Source of the DNA: Cephalotus follicularis
Taxonomy: Eukaryota > Streptophyta > Magnoliopsida > Oxalidales > Cephalotaceae
Length of the DNA: 64,000 nucleotides
Assembly: GCA_001972305.1 (NCBI GenBank)
Contig: BDDD01000709.1
Location: 1-64,000, forward strand
Reading direction: 5' to 3'
Position numbers and translations under genes: made by a program
Shown here: in pieces, positions 24,037-35,182 of the stretch
Position numbering within the stretch: the stretch's first letter is position 1
Layout: every line of letters begins with the position of its first letter
The notes under the pieces: generated by a model
What the model was told of the DNA's origin: nothing
Database searches by the model: none
Seen by the model: the letters and a program-made list of their open reading frames with translations, nothing else

Positions 24037-24846
24037 TGCTTAATGCTTAAGAAAAAATTGATAGCTTATGCTTAGGGGGAGATAGATATGAAATGTGCTT
24101 TTAATGAAGAATGTGTTAAGGGAAAGTTCATGGTAAAGGGGAAGCTAAATAAAGATTATTTGCATAAATCTTTATTTTTGAAAAATGAAAATTAGATGAC
24201 ATATTAAGGGGGAGTTTATCTAAAGTTTTTATGTTGGCATCTAAAGAAAATCTTTGTCTTGGTATCTAAAGAAAATTTCTTGTTAACTTAAATTGGTATA
24301 AAATTTTCCATAATGTAGCAAGTTTTTGTAATCATCAAAAAAGGGGAGATTATTGACTTTTAGTCTCAATCCTAAGTTTTAATGGTTACAAATTTGCATT
24401 TAACTTTGCTGCTTTCTGTGCAAGAAAAGAAATAAACAAAACAAATAAGTGTAGAAACAGAGCAAAGCGCCGACGGTTACAATTAAAGCGTCAGCGCTTT
24501 ATGCCAAAAAGTCGACGCCCAAGAAGCTTGTGTCTGCCGTTAAAACCAGTGAAGAACAAAATCAGTTGAAGCACTCAAAGCGGCGACGCTTAGAAGTAAA
24601 GCGTCAGCGCTTTATGGCGAAGAGTCGACTCCCAGATTAAAGCGCCAGCGTCCAAACGAGAAAATTCAAATTTAACTCATAACGGTAACCTAAGCGCCGA
24701 CGCTTAACACTCTCTATCCCTTATCTCTTTAATTATATTGTTTGCATAATTGTTCTTGTTAATGCTTGTTTAGATTCATAGTCTTAATTTGTTAATTCCT
24801 TTCGCAAACAAATTACTTAGTTAATGGTTGCCATACATTCCCAACA
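24037..24846 (+). repeat. Left LTR of gag-only element
   Basis: 810 bp. The first 314 bases end in a second polypurine tract (24337-24350) directly followed by TATTGACTTTTAGTC. That is where the ordinary LTR of the family seems to begin, as judged from the solo LTR at 47898-49081. It holds a GCGTC/GACGC array (24465-24700). Confidence 0.8.
24465..24700. repeat. GCGTCGACGC-type array in gag-only element LTR
   Basis: Words such as AAAGCGTCAGCGCTTTATG, AGTCGACGCCC and AAGCGCCGACGCTTAA recur about every 25-30 bases; a shorter version is at 27265-27335 in the right LTR. Confidence 0.78.
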
Positions 24847-24848
24847 AG

Positions 24849-24860
24849 TGGTATCAGAGC
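24849..24860 (+). other. Primer binding site of gag-only element
   Basis: TGGTATCAGAGC, the standard copia primer site complementary to initiator tRNA-Met, two bases after the LTR end. Confidence 0.9.
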
Positions 24861-24901
24861 GGTTATCTCATAATTCTTAATTGCTAGAGATATAAAGATC
24901 C

Positions 24902-26581
24902 ATGGCAAACCAAATGAATCTAAACATAGGATTAGAAGGTTCCTCCATTACTAGACCTCCGTTCTTTGACGAAAATAACTATAGTTTTTGGAAGACTAGA
25001 ATGACCATTTTTTTACAATCCCTAGACTATCAATTATGGCATATTATTGTAAATGGTCCTAGGATGCCCACAAGAACAATAGAAGGAGTAGTCTCTCCTA
25101 AACCCAAAAATGAATATAATGATAATGACTTTAGGATGCTCCAATTAAATTCTAAAGCTAAACATGTTTCATTTTGTGTCGTTGGCCCAAATGAATTTAA
25201 TCGGATATCTTCTTGTGATTCGGCAAAAGAAATGTGGGATTTATTAGAAGTCACATATGAAGGCACGAATCAAGTAAAAGAATCTAAAATTAGCATGCTT
25301 GTACATGAGTATGAATTGTTTGTGATGCATAATGATGAATGTATAAGTGACATGTTTACTCGCTTTACCACCATTATTAATTCTCTTAAGAATCTTGGCA
25401 AATCATATTCTAACCAAGAACTTGTTAGAAAAATCTTAAGATGCTTGCTGAAGAGTTGGACTCCAAAGGTGACGGCAATTGAGGAGGCTAAGGACCTTTC
25501 CAATCTCCCTCTTGAGCAGCTCCTTGGTTCCTTGATGACACATGAGACAACAATGAAGAATCATGAGAATTTGGAAGTCAAGAAGAAGAAGTCAATCGCT
25601 TTTAAAGCTTCAAAGGATGATAGTGAAAGTGATGAAGATGGAGATGTGGCACTTATAACTTCCCAATTCAAGAAGTTTCTTAAAATTCAAAAGGGCAAGA
25701 AGGGTTTAAAGAAGTCCCCTCACAATGTAGAATCAAGCAAGAAGGAAGAGTCAACTTGCTATGAATGCAAAAAGCCGGGCCATTTCAAAAACGAGTGCCC
25801 AAATCTTAAGAAGAAAGAAAAATTCATCAAAGAGCATTCCAAGAAGAAGAAAGCAATGGTAGCTACTTGGGATGATAGTGATCTCTCAAGCTCCGAAGAA
25901 AGTGGAAGTGATGAAGAAGTTGTAAATTTTGCTCTCATGGCTATGGAAGAAGATACAAGTGAAGATGAAAGTGAAAATGAGGTAAATTTTACTTTCGATG
26001 AATTACAAAATGCATATGAGAACTTGTTTAAAGAATATGAAAATATTTGTTTAAAGAACAAATCTCTAAAGAAAAATGCTATTTCTATGTCCAAAGAATT
26101 GGAAATTCTAAAGAGTGAAAATAGCAAACACATAAATGAAATTGAATCTCTAAAAAGTAAAAATAGCTTTTATATGAATGAAATTGAGATTTTAAATGTT
26201 TCTTCAAAATTGTCAAATGATTTTATGGAAGAAAATGAAAAGCTAAAAATTGAAATTGATGCTTTGAAGAAATCTTTTTCTATTTTTTCAAATAGTAGTG
26301 CTAAATTGGACAATCTTTTAGGATTACAAAGGTGTGTGTTTGACAAAGCCGGTCTTGGCTATGAAGAAATGAAAAATGTCAAACACTTTAACAATTTCTT
26401 TGTTAAGAAATTTGAGCCTCAAATTGTTTGTAATTATTGTGGTAGATTAGGACATATATCTACCTCTTGCCTTTTTAGGAATAATCCTTGTTTTGGTAAA
26501 ACTAGAAAGATTTGGGTTCCAAAAGGAACTCTTGTGACTAACTTGCAAGGACCCAAGTTCAAATGGGTACCAAAAACTTAA
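24902..26581 (+). CDS. gag: SIRE-lineage copia gag, 559 residues
   Basis: This is the only long uninterrupted frame in the window. The N-terminal capsid part has GSSITRPPFFDENNYSFWKTRM (about residues 13-34) and EMWDLLEVTYEGTNQVKESK, both typical of copia gag (UBN2 family). A Lys-rich, acidic linker follows, then a CCHC knuckle CYECKKPGHFKNEC (about 286-299). Next come a long Asn/Lys/Glu-rich coiled-coil region (about 360-470) and a second knuckle CNYCGRLGHISTSC (about 510-523). It ends GPKFKWVPKT, near the place where SIRE polyproteins pass into protease. The ATG lies 40 bases after the primer site. The product would coat element RNA in particles; it carries no enzyme. Confidence 0.88.
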   Translation: MANQMNLNIGLEGSSITRPPFFDENNYSFWKTRMTIFLQSLDYQLWHIIVNGPRMPTRTIEGVVSPKPKNEYNDNDFRMLQLNSKAKHVSFCVVGPNEFNRISSCDSAKEMWDLLEVTYEGTNQVKESKISMLVHEYELFVMHNDECISDMFTRFTTIINSLKNLGKSYSNQELVRKILRCLLKSWTPKVTAIEEAKDLSNLPLEQLLGSLMTHETTMKNHENLEVKKKKSIAFKASKDDSESDEDGDVALITSQFKKFLKIQKGKKGLKKSPHNVESSKKEESTCYECKKPGHFKNECPNLKKKEKFIKEHSKKKKAMVATWDDSDLSSSEESGSDEEVVNFALMAMEEDTSEDESENEVNFTFDELQNAYENLFKEYENICLKNKSLKKNAISMSKELEILKSENSKHINEIESLKSKNSFYMNEIEILNVSSKLSNDFMEENEKLKIEIDALKKSFSIFSNSSAKLDNLLGLQRCVFDKAGLGYEEMKNVKHFNNFFVKKFEPQIVCNYCGRLGHISTSCLFRNNPCFGKTRKIWVPKGTLVTNLQGPKFKWVPKT

Positions 26582-26799
26582 ACTTTGTTTTTGTAGGTGT
26601 ACTTGGAGTTAATTTCAAGATGTTCAAGTACACAAATTTTGGTGAGAAAGCTTTAGTTGAGGGGGAGGTATTGATATAATTTTGTTTCTGTTAATCTTTT
26701 ATTTAGTATTTTATCCTTCAATTGGTATCTTTCAATAGGTATCCCTTTAAAATTGTTTATTTGGTGTCAATTCTTTGACATAATCTTTTTTATGATAAC

Positions 26800-26813
26800 A
26801 AAAAAGGGGGAGA
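26800..26813 (+). other. Polypurine tract used by gag-only element
   Basis: AAAAAAGGGGGAGA lies directly before the right LTR (TGCTTAATG). A second tract of the same form (27140-27152) lies within the LTR before TGTTGAC. Confidence 0.8.
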
Positions 26814-26814
26814 A

Positions 26815-27614
26815 TGCTTAATGCTTAAGAAAAAATTGATAGCTTATGCTTAAGAAAAAATTGATAGCTTATGCTTAGGGGGAGATAGATATGAAATGTG
26901 ATTTTAATGAAGAATGTGTTAAGGGAAAGCTCATGGTAAAGGGGAAGCTAAATAAAGATTATTTGCATAAATCTTTATTTTTGAAAAATGAAAATTAGAT
27001 GATATATTAAGGGGGAGTTTATCTAAAGTTTTTATATTGGCATCTAAAGAAAATCTTTGTCTTGCTATCTAAAGAAAATTTCTTGTTATCTTAAATTGGT
27101 ATAAATTTTTCCATAATGTAGCAAATTTTTGTAATCATCAAAAAGGGGGAGATTGTTGACTTTTAGTCTCAATCCTAAGTTTTAATGATTACAAATTTGC
27201 ATTTAACTTTGCTGCTTTCTGTGCAAGAAAAGCAATAAACAAAACAAAGAAGTGCAGAAACAGAGAAAAGCGCCGACGGTTACAATTAAAGCGTCAGCGC
27301 TTTATGCCAAAAAGTCGACGCCCAAGAAGCTTGTGTCTGCCGTTAAAACCAGTGAAGAACAACACCCGGAAGCCGAAAATCAAAGGTTGCTAGTGGTATC
27401 TAGTGGAATCTCAAGGGGTTCTTGAGAAAGTGGACGTAGGCACGGATTTTGCCGAACCACTATAAATCGTTTGCACACTCTCTATCCCTTATCTCTTTAA
27501 TTATATTGTTTGCATAATTGTTCTTGTTAATGCTTGTTTAGATTCATAGTCTTAATTTGTTAATTCCTTCCACAAACAAATTACTTAGTTAAAGGTTGCC
27601 ATACATTCCCAACA
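26815..27614 (+). repeat. Right LTR of gag-only element
   Basis: 800 bp, ending ATTCCCAACA and followed by the GTTTT duplication. It contains a short internal duplication near its start, the inner polypurine tract, and a conserved copia promoter module GTGGACGTAGGC...GCCGAACCACTATAAATC (27430-27468). Confidence 0.82.
27460..27467 (+). promoter_or_regulatory. TATA box in right LTR of gag-only element
   Basis: CTATAAAT follows GCCGAACCA. The same module, in reverse, is at about 48070-48110 and 61750-61800. Confidence 0.65.
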
Positions 27615-28759
27615 GTTTTAAAGTTATATTAGATATGCTTTAATATTCTTATGCACAATGGATGGCCTATAAAGGACATGACCTAGCTTTGGTTTTCTTT
27701 TGTGAATGATTTAATCTAAAGGTCTATAATTAGGTGCCTACATGCATCATTTATTTTTCCTCTTATGTATTTTCTTCTTGAAAATTTGTATGTAATTTTC
27801 TTTTGAAATGTAAAAGTTGCTTTTGTAAAATAAAAATTTGCAAGGAGATGATGGAGGAGAGGAGATAAGAAGTACAAGACCATTGAAGGCCATGAATGCA
27901 TGGTTCTAAATGTAATAGATAGATTTAATCATAATACCTAGGAAGACCAAGTAGTATCTTTGGGCTCAAGTCATTACTTATAGTGATGTCATTGCCATTC
28001 CATTGATTTATTTTAGAAATAAATCCAAGGGGCATAAGATGGATAGTCCAAATACACGTCATGCATGCATAGCCGTAATTAATTGGAATTGAGTAATGAA
28101 ACCAATGAATTAATTAAAGGCTTTATAATTAAAATTTGAGATCGTAAATTCCCTCAACTAAATAATAAGTCTGAACTTAGGAACCCATGGAGTGGTTCCC
28201 CGTGGCCTTCCATAATTTTCGTTGAGTGGTGTACCTGGTTATTAGTTTGTCATGCCCTAGCTGAGGCTGGTAACCTATGGGACACTATGTCAACGTCGGT
28301 TTTGGGCACCGCAATGGGTGGCTATGTTTTAGCACTTGGACACGCTTACGTACGGGTGTTAAAACTTGTGCATTCCAATGAAAATTGTGGGTGTTTGACT
28401 TATCATGATTCTAATGGTTTGCTAAGCCCTAGCTAAGGCCATATTGAATCTAAGGCCGAATTTTATTATTGGATCTTGTATTGGATGCAAATTGGCAAGA
28501 TAGTCTACCAATTGGATATATTATGGTTTGTTATGCCCTAGCTAAAGCCATAATTTGATTACGATGGATTCCAATCCCCACTAGGAAGTTGGACTTCTCG
28601 AGTTCCATGTGGGGGTATGGGATATGATTAGAATAATGGGAGGAACCATAAGCACTAAAAACCAAGTGTTATGGTTGTCATATATTAAACTTGGAATAGA
28701 TGTTGACTCAACTTTATATTTCCTTATCTAGGCTGTTGAAAATGGCTTTATAATCTGCT
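27615..28759 (+). other. Copia A leader, second part, with hairpin series
   Basis: This continues the leader after the gag-only insertion and aligns with the copia B leader (43930-45120), for example in GACCTAGCTTTGG/GGCCTAGCTTTG and the ATGGGAGGAACCATAA/GTGGGAGGAGCCATAA end. It is non-coding. Three hairpins with a shared loop word lie at 28237-28275, 28414-28442 and 28521-28553. Confidence 0.7.
28237..28553 (+). other. Three hairpins with conserved loop GCCCTAGCT
   Basis: Unit 1 has arms GGTTATTAG (28237-28245) and CTGGTAACC (28267-28275). Unit 2 has ATGGTTT (28414-28420) and AGGCCAT (28436-28442). Unit 3 has TTATGGTTT (28521-28529) and AAGCCATAA (28545-28553). All pair fully if G-U pairs are allowed. 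Each loop holds GCCCTAGCT. The stems differ, the loop stays: a pattern expected for a functional RNA fold in the leader. Confidence 0.6.
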
Positions 28760-29468
28760 ATGTCTCGCATTCTAGAGACCAACAAATTGATAGGCCCAAA
28801 CTTCATCGACCAGCCAATAAATTGGCGTATATGATGAAATGGGGGCCTCCATCACTAGGTGATGACTCTACGCCTGATGAGTGCGACCGTCTGGCCATGT
28901 GGCTAAAGGACGAAGAACAAGCTCGGTGTTTAGCCATTTTGGGGATGATGCTGGAGCTGCAATGCAAGTACGAGAAGATGGAGACCTTATCCACTATACT
29001 ACTCCATCTCGAGGAGATGTATGGGGCTGGGTCTAGGACTCGGAGGCTTAATCTCTCGCGTAGGCTGTTCAAGGCGCAGATGCTAGAGGGAGCTTCGGTC
29101 CATGATTATGGACTGGAGATGATAGACATGACTGAACAACTTGCTCAATTAGGGTTTGTCATGGATGACGATATGTATATAGATCTTATCCATACATCCC
29201 TCCCTCGATTGTTCTCACAATTTGTGGAGTATTTTCAATTGATCGAGATAGAAGTAACTCTTATTGAGTTAGTTTCTATGTTGAGACGGCATAGGCTAAT
29301 CTTGACTCGAAGAAGTCAAAGATCCCAACCCAGGAGAGTAAGCTTGGAGTTAGTGAGGGCATTGCCAAGAATCGTATGAAGTAGCTGGCAGCTGAGGGTG
29401 CCTGCTTCCAGTGTGGCAAGACTGGACATTGGAAGAAGGATTGTCGGGTCATTGGTACTATAGTCTCT
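28760..29468 (+). pseudogene. Copia A gag
   Basis: It starts MSRILETNKLIGPNF, parallel to copia B gag (45139). It goes on with the capsid helices (DEEQARCLAILGMM, LHLEEMYGAGSRTRRLNLSRRLF, GLEMIDMTEQLAQLG, SLPRLFSQFVEYF) and ends with a CCHC knuckle CFQCGKTGHWKKDC at about 29399-29440. In copia elements this nucleocapsid end runs into protease. A solo LTR (29474-31997) lies between the two. It is a broken fossil. Confidence 0.8.
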
Positions 29469-29819
29469 ACTGATGTGATGACCCGTCCCTCAGGATAGCC
29501 ACCTCGGACGAACCGCCCCATCTCCTCTAACCCAAAAGCGCCATGCAAAACACGCCCAAACAACGCAAAAACGCAAGGCAGAGAAGAAGCAAACAAGAAA
29601 TGGCATAACTGTAAATAACCCATACATTTAACTAAAGGGACATAACAGCCACTGCCCAAATGCATCGTTCCACTAAAGGAACGTTCTAGGGGAGGGAGCT
29701 AGGGCAGAGAACGCAATACTATGTCTCGGCAGGGAACCCGGACAGGGGATGCCAATATCACACAGCACAAAACAACAACCACAAGCTAGGCCTGCACCTT
29801 ATCCTAAGACATGCCTTCC

Positions 29820-29960
29820 CCGGATAAGTTGTCCTCGGGCATGTCCTCATTGGACGACTGACCACGGACATGTCCTCCCCAGGCATGTCCACCCCGGGCA
29901 TGCCTCCCCGGGTGTGACCTTCCCGGGCATGCCTCCCCGGGCATGACCTCCCCGGGCAGA
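29820..29960. repeat. GGCATG/CCTCCCCGG short tandem repeat
   Basis: Eight or nine degenerate copies of a 14-17 base unit. A unit of similar size and composition repeats in the related LTR at 60405-60600. Confidence 0.8.
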
Positions 29961-30748
29961 GCCCGACGACAAAAGCCAGACCACAACATAAACCATTCCA
30001 ACACTAACCCTGAGGTCAGGACACGAACTCCACAGGTTGACCCCCACCCCGGGGAGATCCCCCAACCTGCCCGACCTCAAGTAACTTTCTCGATAACAAC
30101 AGAAAAGCGTAACATAACGTTTCAGATAAAAACACAATTTTCTCATCATAAAACATAAAAAATCATCTAAAAAATATATCATATTATCAATTCAAAATAA
30201 AAACTATCTGTTCACAAAAACATCATCCCCTGATAACAAGCCAGGGACTCATACAACAGAATAACATATCCTCCCCATGCTGGGGACCATACAACAAAAG
30301 AATACAACCCATATGCCCCCATGAAAGCATGCAAGGACGAGCCTGTGAAGCCGACAACTCTGCTTATCCTCCGCATACTACCTTATCAACCCAAGGGACT
30401 GCCCTGGCAGCCACCGTAGCTTCCTCTGCAAAACAACTGGTAGGGGATTAGTCCAAATGACTAGTGAGCAAGAACCAACATTCTCCAGAGCATCCACAAC
30501 CACTGGACGCACAAGGAAAAGAAATATATATAAACAAGCCCCACTGGAAAAAACAGAACAAGTCAGGGGATAAACAAGAAACACAAACTCAGCAATATCA
30601 CAAGGCTCCACTCCTCAGAGTCTGCCAAAGGAAAAGAGAGTCAAATATCATTAAGTAGAGAATTCCAACAAATGATAACATCACAAGTAAACAACAGTGC
30701 CCAAGATAAACAAGAGAAGAGGAACAACACCACAATATCCCGTGGTCA

Positions 30749-31040
30749 ACCGCCATACCAGGCAAAACATACACGTCAGCTGCCATACCAGGCAAAACAT
30801 ACACATCAGCTGCCATACCAGGCAAAACACACACATCTATCCAGGCCTCACCTGCTAGAATCTATCCGGACCTCGTCCGCTAGTATCTATCCGGGCCTTG
30901 CCTGCTATCCACCACAGTATCCATGGTCTGCCATCATACCAGGCCAAACACATACTCACACACCACCTATCCGGACCTTGCCCGCTAGAATCTATCCGGA
31001 CCTCATCCGCTAGTATCTATCCGGGCCTTGCCCACTATCC
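30749..31040. repeat. Two tandem repeats in solo LTR
   Basis: A 30-bp unit ending ACACATCAGCTGCC is repeated three times. It is followed by a degenerate unit of about 26 bases with CTATCCGGACCT in five or six copies, broken by one diverged stretch. Confidence 0.75.
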
Positions 31041-32002
31041 CCTGCCAAATGGAAAGGAACGGAGCACTCCTCTGCACTCAACGCAGCATACCATCACAGA
31101 CAATAGTACACTGCAGATCCAGGTATGGAACTCGAGGGCAGTTCCCCAAAGCACCCCATCATAGAAAATGAGAATACTAAAGAGAGTTGGTTCTCTGACG
31201 TACCCTTTACCATCGACCGAACCCATGCATCCCATCAGCACATCCCAATGCATTCCATATCTCAGAGGAAACAACATACATTAAACCCAAGAACCACCCG
31301 AGCTCTCAAGCTTTGCCAAGAATAGGATAACAACATGAACAAGGGTAACATGGATCCAAATCCCACAAAAAATGTTCGACTAAAAGATAACAATAGGCAC
31401 ATGAGATATCAAGTAAAAGAAAGAAGAGAATGTCCCACTCACTAATCGCCTCAAGTCACCGTTGACCAACCCCAAGATGCTCAGTCACAGCAACCGGTTC
31501 CTCGTCTACAAACTAACACATATCAGATCAATAAGAAGACATAACACATGCATGAACAGAAAACACAACCAGCCAAACCAGGCTATCATCCTCCTCCTCG
31601 ATCCCAGTGTAATGTGCCACCATACAACACTGACCAGGGAAGAGGAGAGCTCACCTTCACTGCTCAAAAGCAAAGAGAGTAACCAAAACGCTCACGGAAG
31701 AAGGGAAAGAAGAAGAATAAACCAGCTCTTTCTCTCACTTCTCACTTCTCTCTCTCAAGCCAAACTCCACTTACCAAGAAGGCTCTACCAACCCACTTAC
31801 CAACTGCCACAACTTATCCCAACACAACATTGGGAACAACAAGCTTCTTCAAGAAGCTAACCATTAAATCAATATAATATCCCAAAACTAACCATGTCCA
31901 CATGTTTAAACAACTTACCATAATCCCACTTAAGTCCTTCCCATGCCAAACAAGGCCTTAAGATAAAATCCTCTAAAAATAGGTATGGGGTATTACAACT
32001 GA

Positions 32003-35000
32003 TACTTCGTATGGTGCGAGTACATCAGGTATGTTCATGATTAAACTCAATCTAGCTCTGAATAGTAGTTCTTCATGGGTATTGGATACTGGATATGGAA
32101 CTAACCAATGCAATTTGCTGCAGGGGTTAAGAAAAATTAGAAAGCTTGGAGCTGGAGACTTGGACTTGCGGCTTGGGGATGGATAGGATCATCGCTGAAG
32201 CTGTAGGGATTTATGATGTTACTTTTTTGTAATGGTTATGTATTGACTTTTAATCCATATTATTTTGTTTCAAACATTGTAAGGAATATTACAAGTGTTT
32301 CATACTTATGCAATTTGGGCACGGAGCTCAGATTCCAAGACATTTGATGTTTTGTATATTCTGATAATGTTTGTGTCGGTAATGGATTTTTCGATAATGG
32401 ATTATTTGTTTTAAATACCGTACAATATAAAATCCTTTCCATAGAGCAAAGTAATAAAAGACCAAGAGAAACTGAGGTTGAGTTAAATAAAACCTATACT
32501 TGGCATTGTAGACTTGGACATCATAGTGATGCTAGACTTTCACAATTGGTTAAGGATGATCTTCTTGATATCCAGGACTTAGAGTCCTATCCAACATGTG
32601 AATCCTGCTTGTTGGGAAAGATGACCAAATCTCCTTTCTCTGGTGAAGGAGAAAGGGCAATGGACTTACTGGGATTAGTCCACACTGATGTATGTGGTCC
32701 TATGTCGGTTAGAGTGAGAGGGGGTTATATCTACTTCCTAATCTTTACCGATGATTTATCTAGGTTTGGTTATGTGTATATGATGAGACACAAGTCAGAA
32801 TCCTTTGATAAATTTAAGGAGTTCAGACTTGAAGTAGAAAAGTAGACTAGTAAGTCAATAAAAACACTTCTGTCAGACCGAGGTGACGAGTACCTGTCAG
32901 CTGAATTCCTAGGTTATCTTAGAGATAACGGAATTCTTTCTCAGTGGACACCTCATGGAACACAAAAACATAATGGTGTGTTTGAATGGAGGAATCAGAC
33001 TTTGTTAGACATGGTTCGATCTATGATGTCTTTTGCTGACCTTCTCATCTATCTCTGGGGATATGCCCTAGAAACAACACCCTATATCTTGAATCAGATT
33101 CCTTCAATATCTGTACCCTCTACTCTATACGAGGTATGGTCAGGGAGGAAACCCAGCTTGAGCCATTTAAAGGTTTGGGAATGTCCGACTTATGTTAAGA
33201 GGCTTGATGCAGATAAGGTGGAAGCAAGGTTGGACCGTTGCAACTTTGTGGGGTATGAAAAGAAACTAAATGATACTACTTCTACCATCCTAGCGAAGAA
33301 AGGATATTTGTTTCGTGAAATGATGTGTTCCTAGAGAAGGAATACCTTCTTGAAGGAAACAGTGGGATCCATGTGGAACTCAAGGAGTTGCCATAGGTAG
33401 ACACCACACAGGAAATGGAGGAGTTGGGGTTTGGACCTTCAACAAACACAGTTAAGACTGAATCTTAAGTTGAGAATGGATCTCAGTTAGGCAAAGCTCC
33501 TTTGAGGGGATCAAGCCGGGTCGCATTAGCACTTGAGAGGTATGGTTTCCTCATTGATGGTACTGATGAGGTTAAGATCGTTGAAGACGACGAGCCTGCC
33601 ACCTATCAGGAGGAAGTGCAGAGCACTGAATCTGAGGCGTGGCTAGGAGTCGTGAAATCTGAAATGGATAACATGTACTCCAACCAAGTTTGGAATTTGG
33701 TTGAAGCACCCAAAGGCATAGTGCCTATTGGCTGCAAATGGATCTTCAAGAAGAAGATGAACGCATATGAAAAAATTGAGACATATAAAGCTCGATTAGT
33801 GGCAAAAGGGTATAGATAGCAACATGGTGTCGACTATAATGAGACATTCTCACCTGTCGCCATGCTCAAATCCATTCAGATTTTGCTTGCGGTTGCTGCT
33901 CATTATGATTATGAGATATGGCAAATGGATGTCAAGACGTCATTCTTAAATGGGCGTCTTGAAGAGGACATATATATGTCCCAACCCGATGGGTTTACTT
34001 CTGTTGAGCATTCGCAGATGGTGCGCAAGCTCAAACGGTCAATCTATGGACTAAAGCAAGCATCACGTAGCTGGAATCTACGTTTTGATGAAGCAGTCAA
34101 AGGTTTTGACTTCATTAAAAATATAGATAAGCCTTGTGTTTATCGGAAGCAAGAGGGACCTAATATCACTTTCTTAGTGCTATATGCAGATGACATCCTA
34201 CTCATTGGGAATGATGTAGGGATGTTGCAGTCTGCAAAGATATGGCTGACTAAGAAATTTTCCATGAGATATTTGGGAGAAGCCACCTGTATACTGGTTA
34301 TTAGGATCTACATGGATAGATCTAATAGGTTGCTAGGGCTTTCCTAAAGCCAGTACACCAGCAAGGTGCTGAAAAGGTTTAGCATGGAGAATTCCAAAAG
34401 AGGCCTATTGCCAATAGGTGAAGGAATTCATCTTTCTCGAAAGATGTCTCCATAGACGTCTGAAGAGAGAGCACGCATGAGTCGCATACCTTATGCCTTG
34501 GCAGTAGGGTCGATCATGTATGCCATGTTATGTACTAGGCCTGATGTCGCGTATGCCTTGGGAATGGCAAGCCGTTTTCAGTCTGATCCTGGTGAGAAGC
34601 ACTGGGAGGTGATCAATGGGATTCTGAAGTACCTTTGAAGGACTCAGGATATCTTCTTGATATATGGAAAGGATAGTGAGTTAAAATTGGAGGGCTATAC
34701 AGACTCCAGTTTTGATAGTGATCTCGATGATCACAAATCTGTCTTTGGGTATGTCTTTGTACTTAATGGAGGAGTTGTGAGCTGGGGCAGTTCGAAGCAA
34801 GGGACTATAATGGATTCTACGACAGAAGCTGAGTACATAGCAGCCTCAGATGACACCAAGGAGGGTGTATGGATGCACAAGTTCATCACTGAACTCAGAG
34901 TTGTTCCTACCATTAGCAGTCCGGTTGTAATATACTGTGAAAATAATTGGGCTGTAGCACAAGCCAAAGAACCACGGTCTCACCATCCATCCAAACATAT

Positions 35001-35170
35001 CGAGTGGCGCTATCATTTGATCCGAGAGATTATTGGTAGGGGAGATATTTAGTTTGAGAGGGTCTCCTCAGAGGAGAACATAACAGATCCACTGACCAAG
35101 GCAATGGAAGGCTTTGGAGCATCATCGTGGGATGATGGGTCTAGGCTATAGGAGTTCATGGCTTGAGGGT
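32003..35170 (+). pseudogene. Copia A pol
   Basis: Domains in copia order are the protease start (SSWVLDTGYGTN, about 32070-32110) and the GAG-pre-integrase domain (WHCRLGHHSDARLSQL, CESCLLGKMTKSPFSG, 32500-32640). Then come the integrase core (LVHTDVCGPMSV, ATGF-like and RNQTLLDMV segments, 32680-33340) and reverse transcriptase (NQVWNLVEAPKGIVPIGCKW, MDVKTSFLNGRLEEDIYMSQP, IYGLKQASRSW, YADDILLIGND, 33620-34350). RNase H closes the series (GYTDSSF, STTEAEYIAASD, HHPSKHIEWRYHLIREI, 34660-35060). It is broken in many places and codes for no whole enzyme. Confidence 0.88.
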
Positions 35171-35182
35171 CAAGTGGGAGAT

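Larger units (their letters stand above)
24037..27614 (+). mobile_element. Gag-only SIRE-like copia element (TR-GAG type)
   Basis: The element starts TGCTTAATG, ends CCCAACA and is flanked by GTTTT (24032-24036 and 27615-27619). It has two LTRs of about 800 bp (24037-24846, 26815-27614), a primer site TGGTATCAGAGC (24849-24860), one open gag frame and a polypurine tract AAAAAAGGGGGAGA (26800-26813). There is no pol at all: gag is followed by 230 bases and then the tract. It looks whole for this class. LTRs differ by about 3% by eye in their first 300 bases, plus a central block not shared between the two. It would depend on pol from a related element. Confidence 0.88.
29474..31997 (-). mobile_element. 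Solo LTR, family related to 59553-61490
   Basis: It spans TGTGATGACCCGTCCC to GGGGTATTACA with ACTGA on both sides (29469-29473, 31998-32002), 2524 bp, no coding part. In minus sense it starts TGTAATACCCC. It is rich in tandem repeats: GGCATG-CCTCCCCGG words (29820-29960), a 30-bp repeat GCCATACCAGGCAAAACAT in three copies (30749-30832), and TATCCGGACCTCGTCCGCTAG words (30840-31040). Confidence 0.87.
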
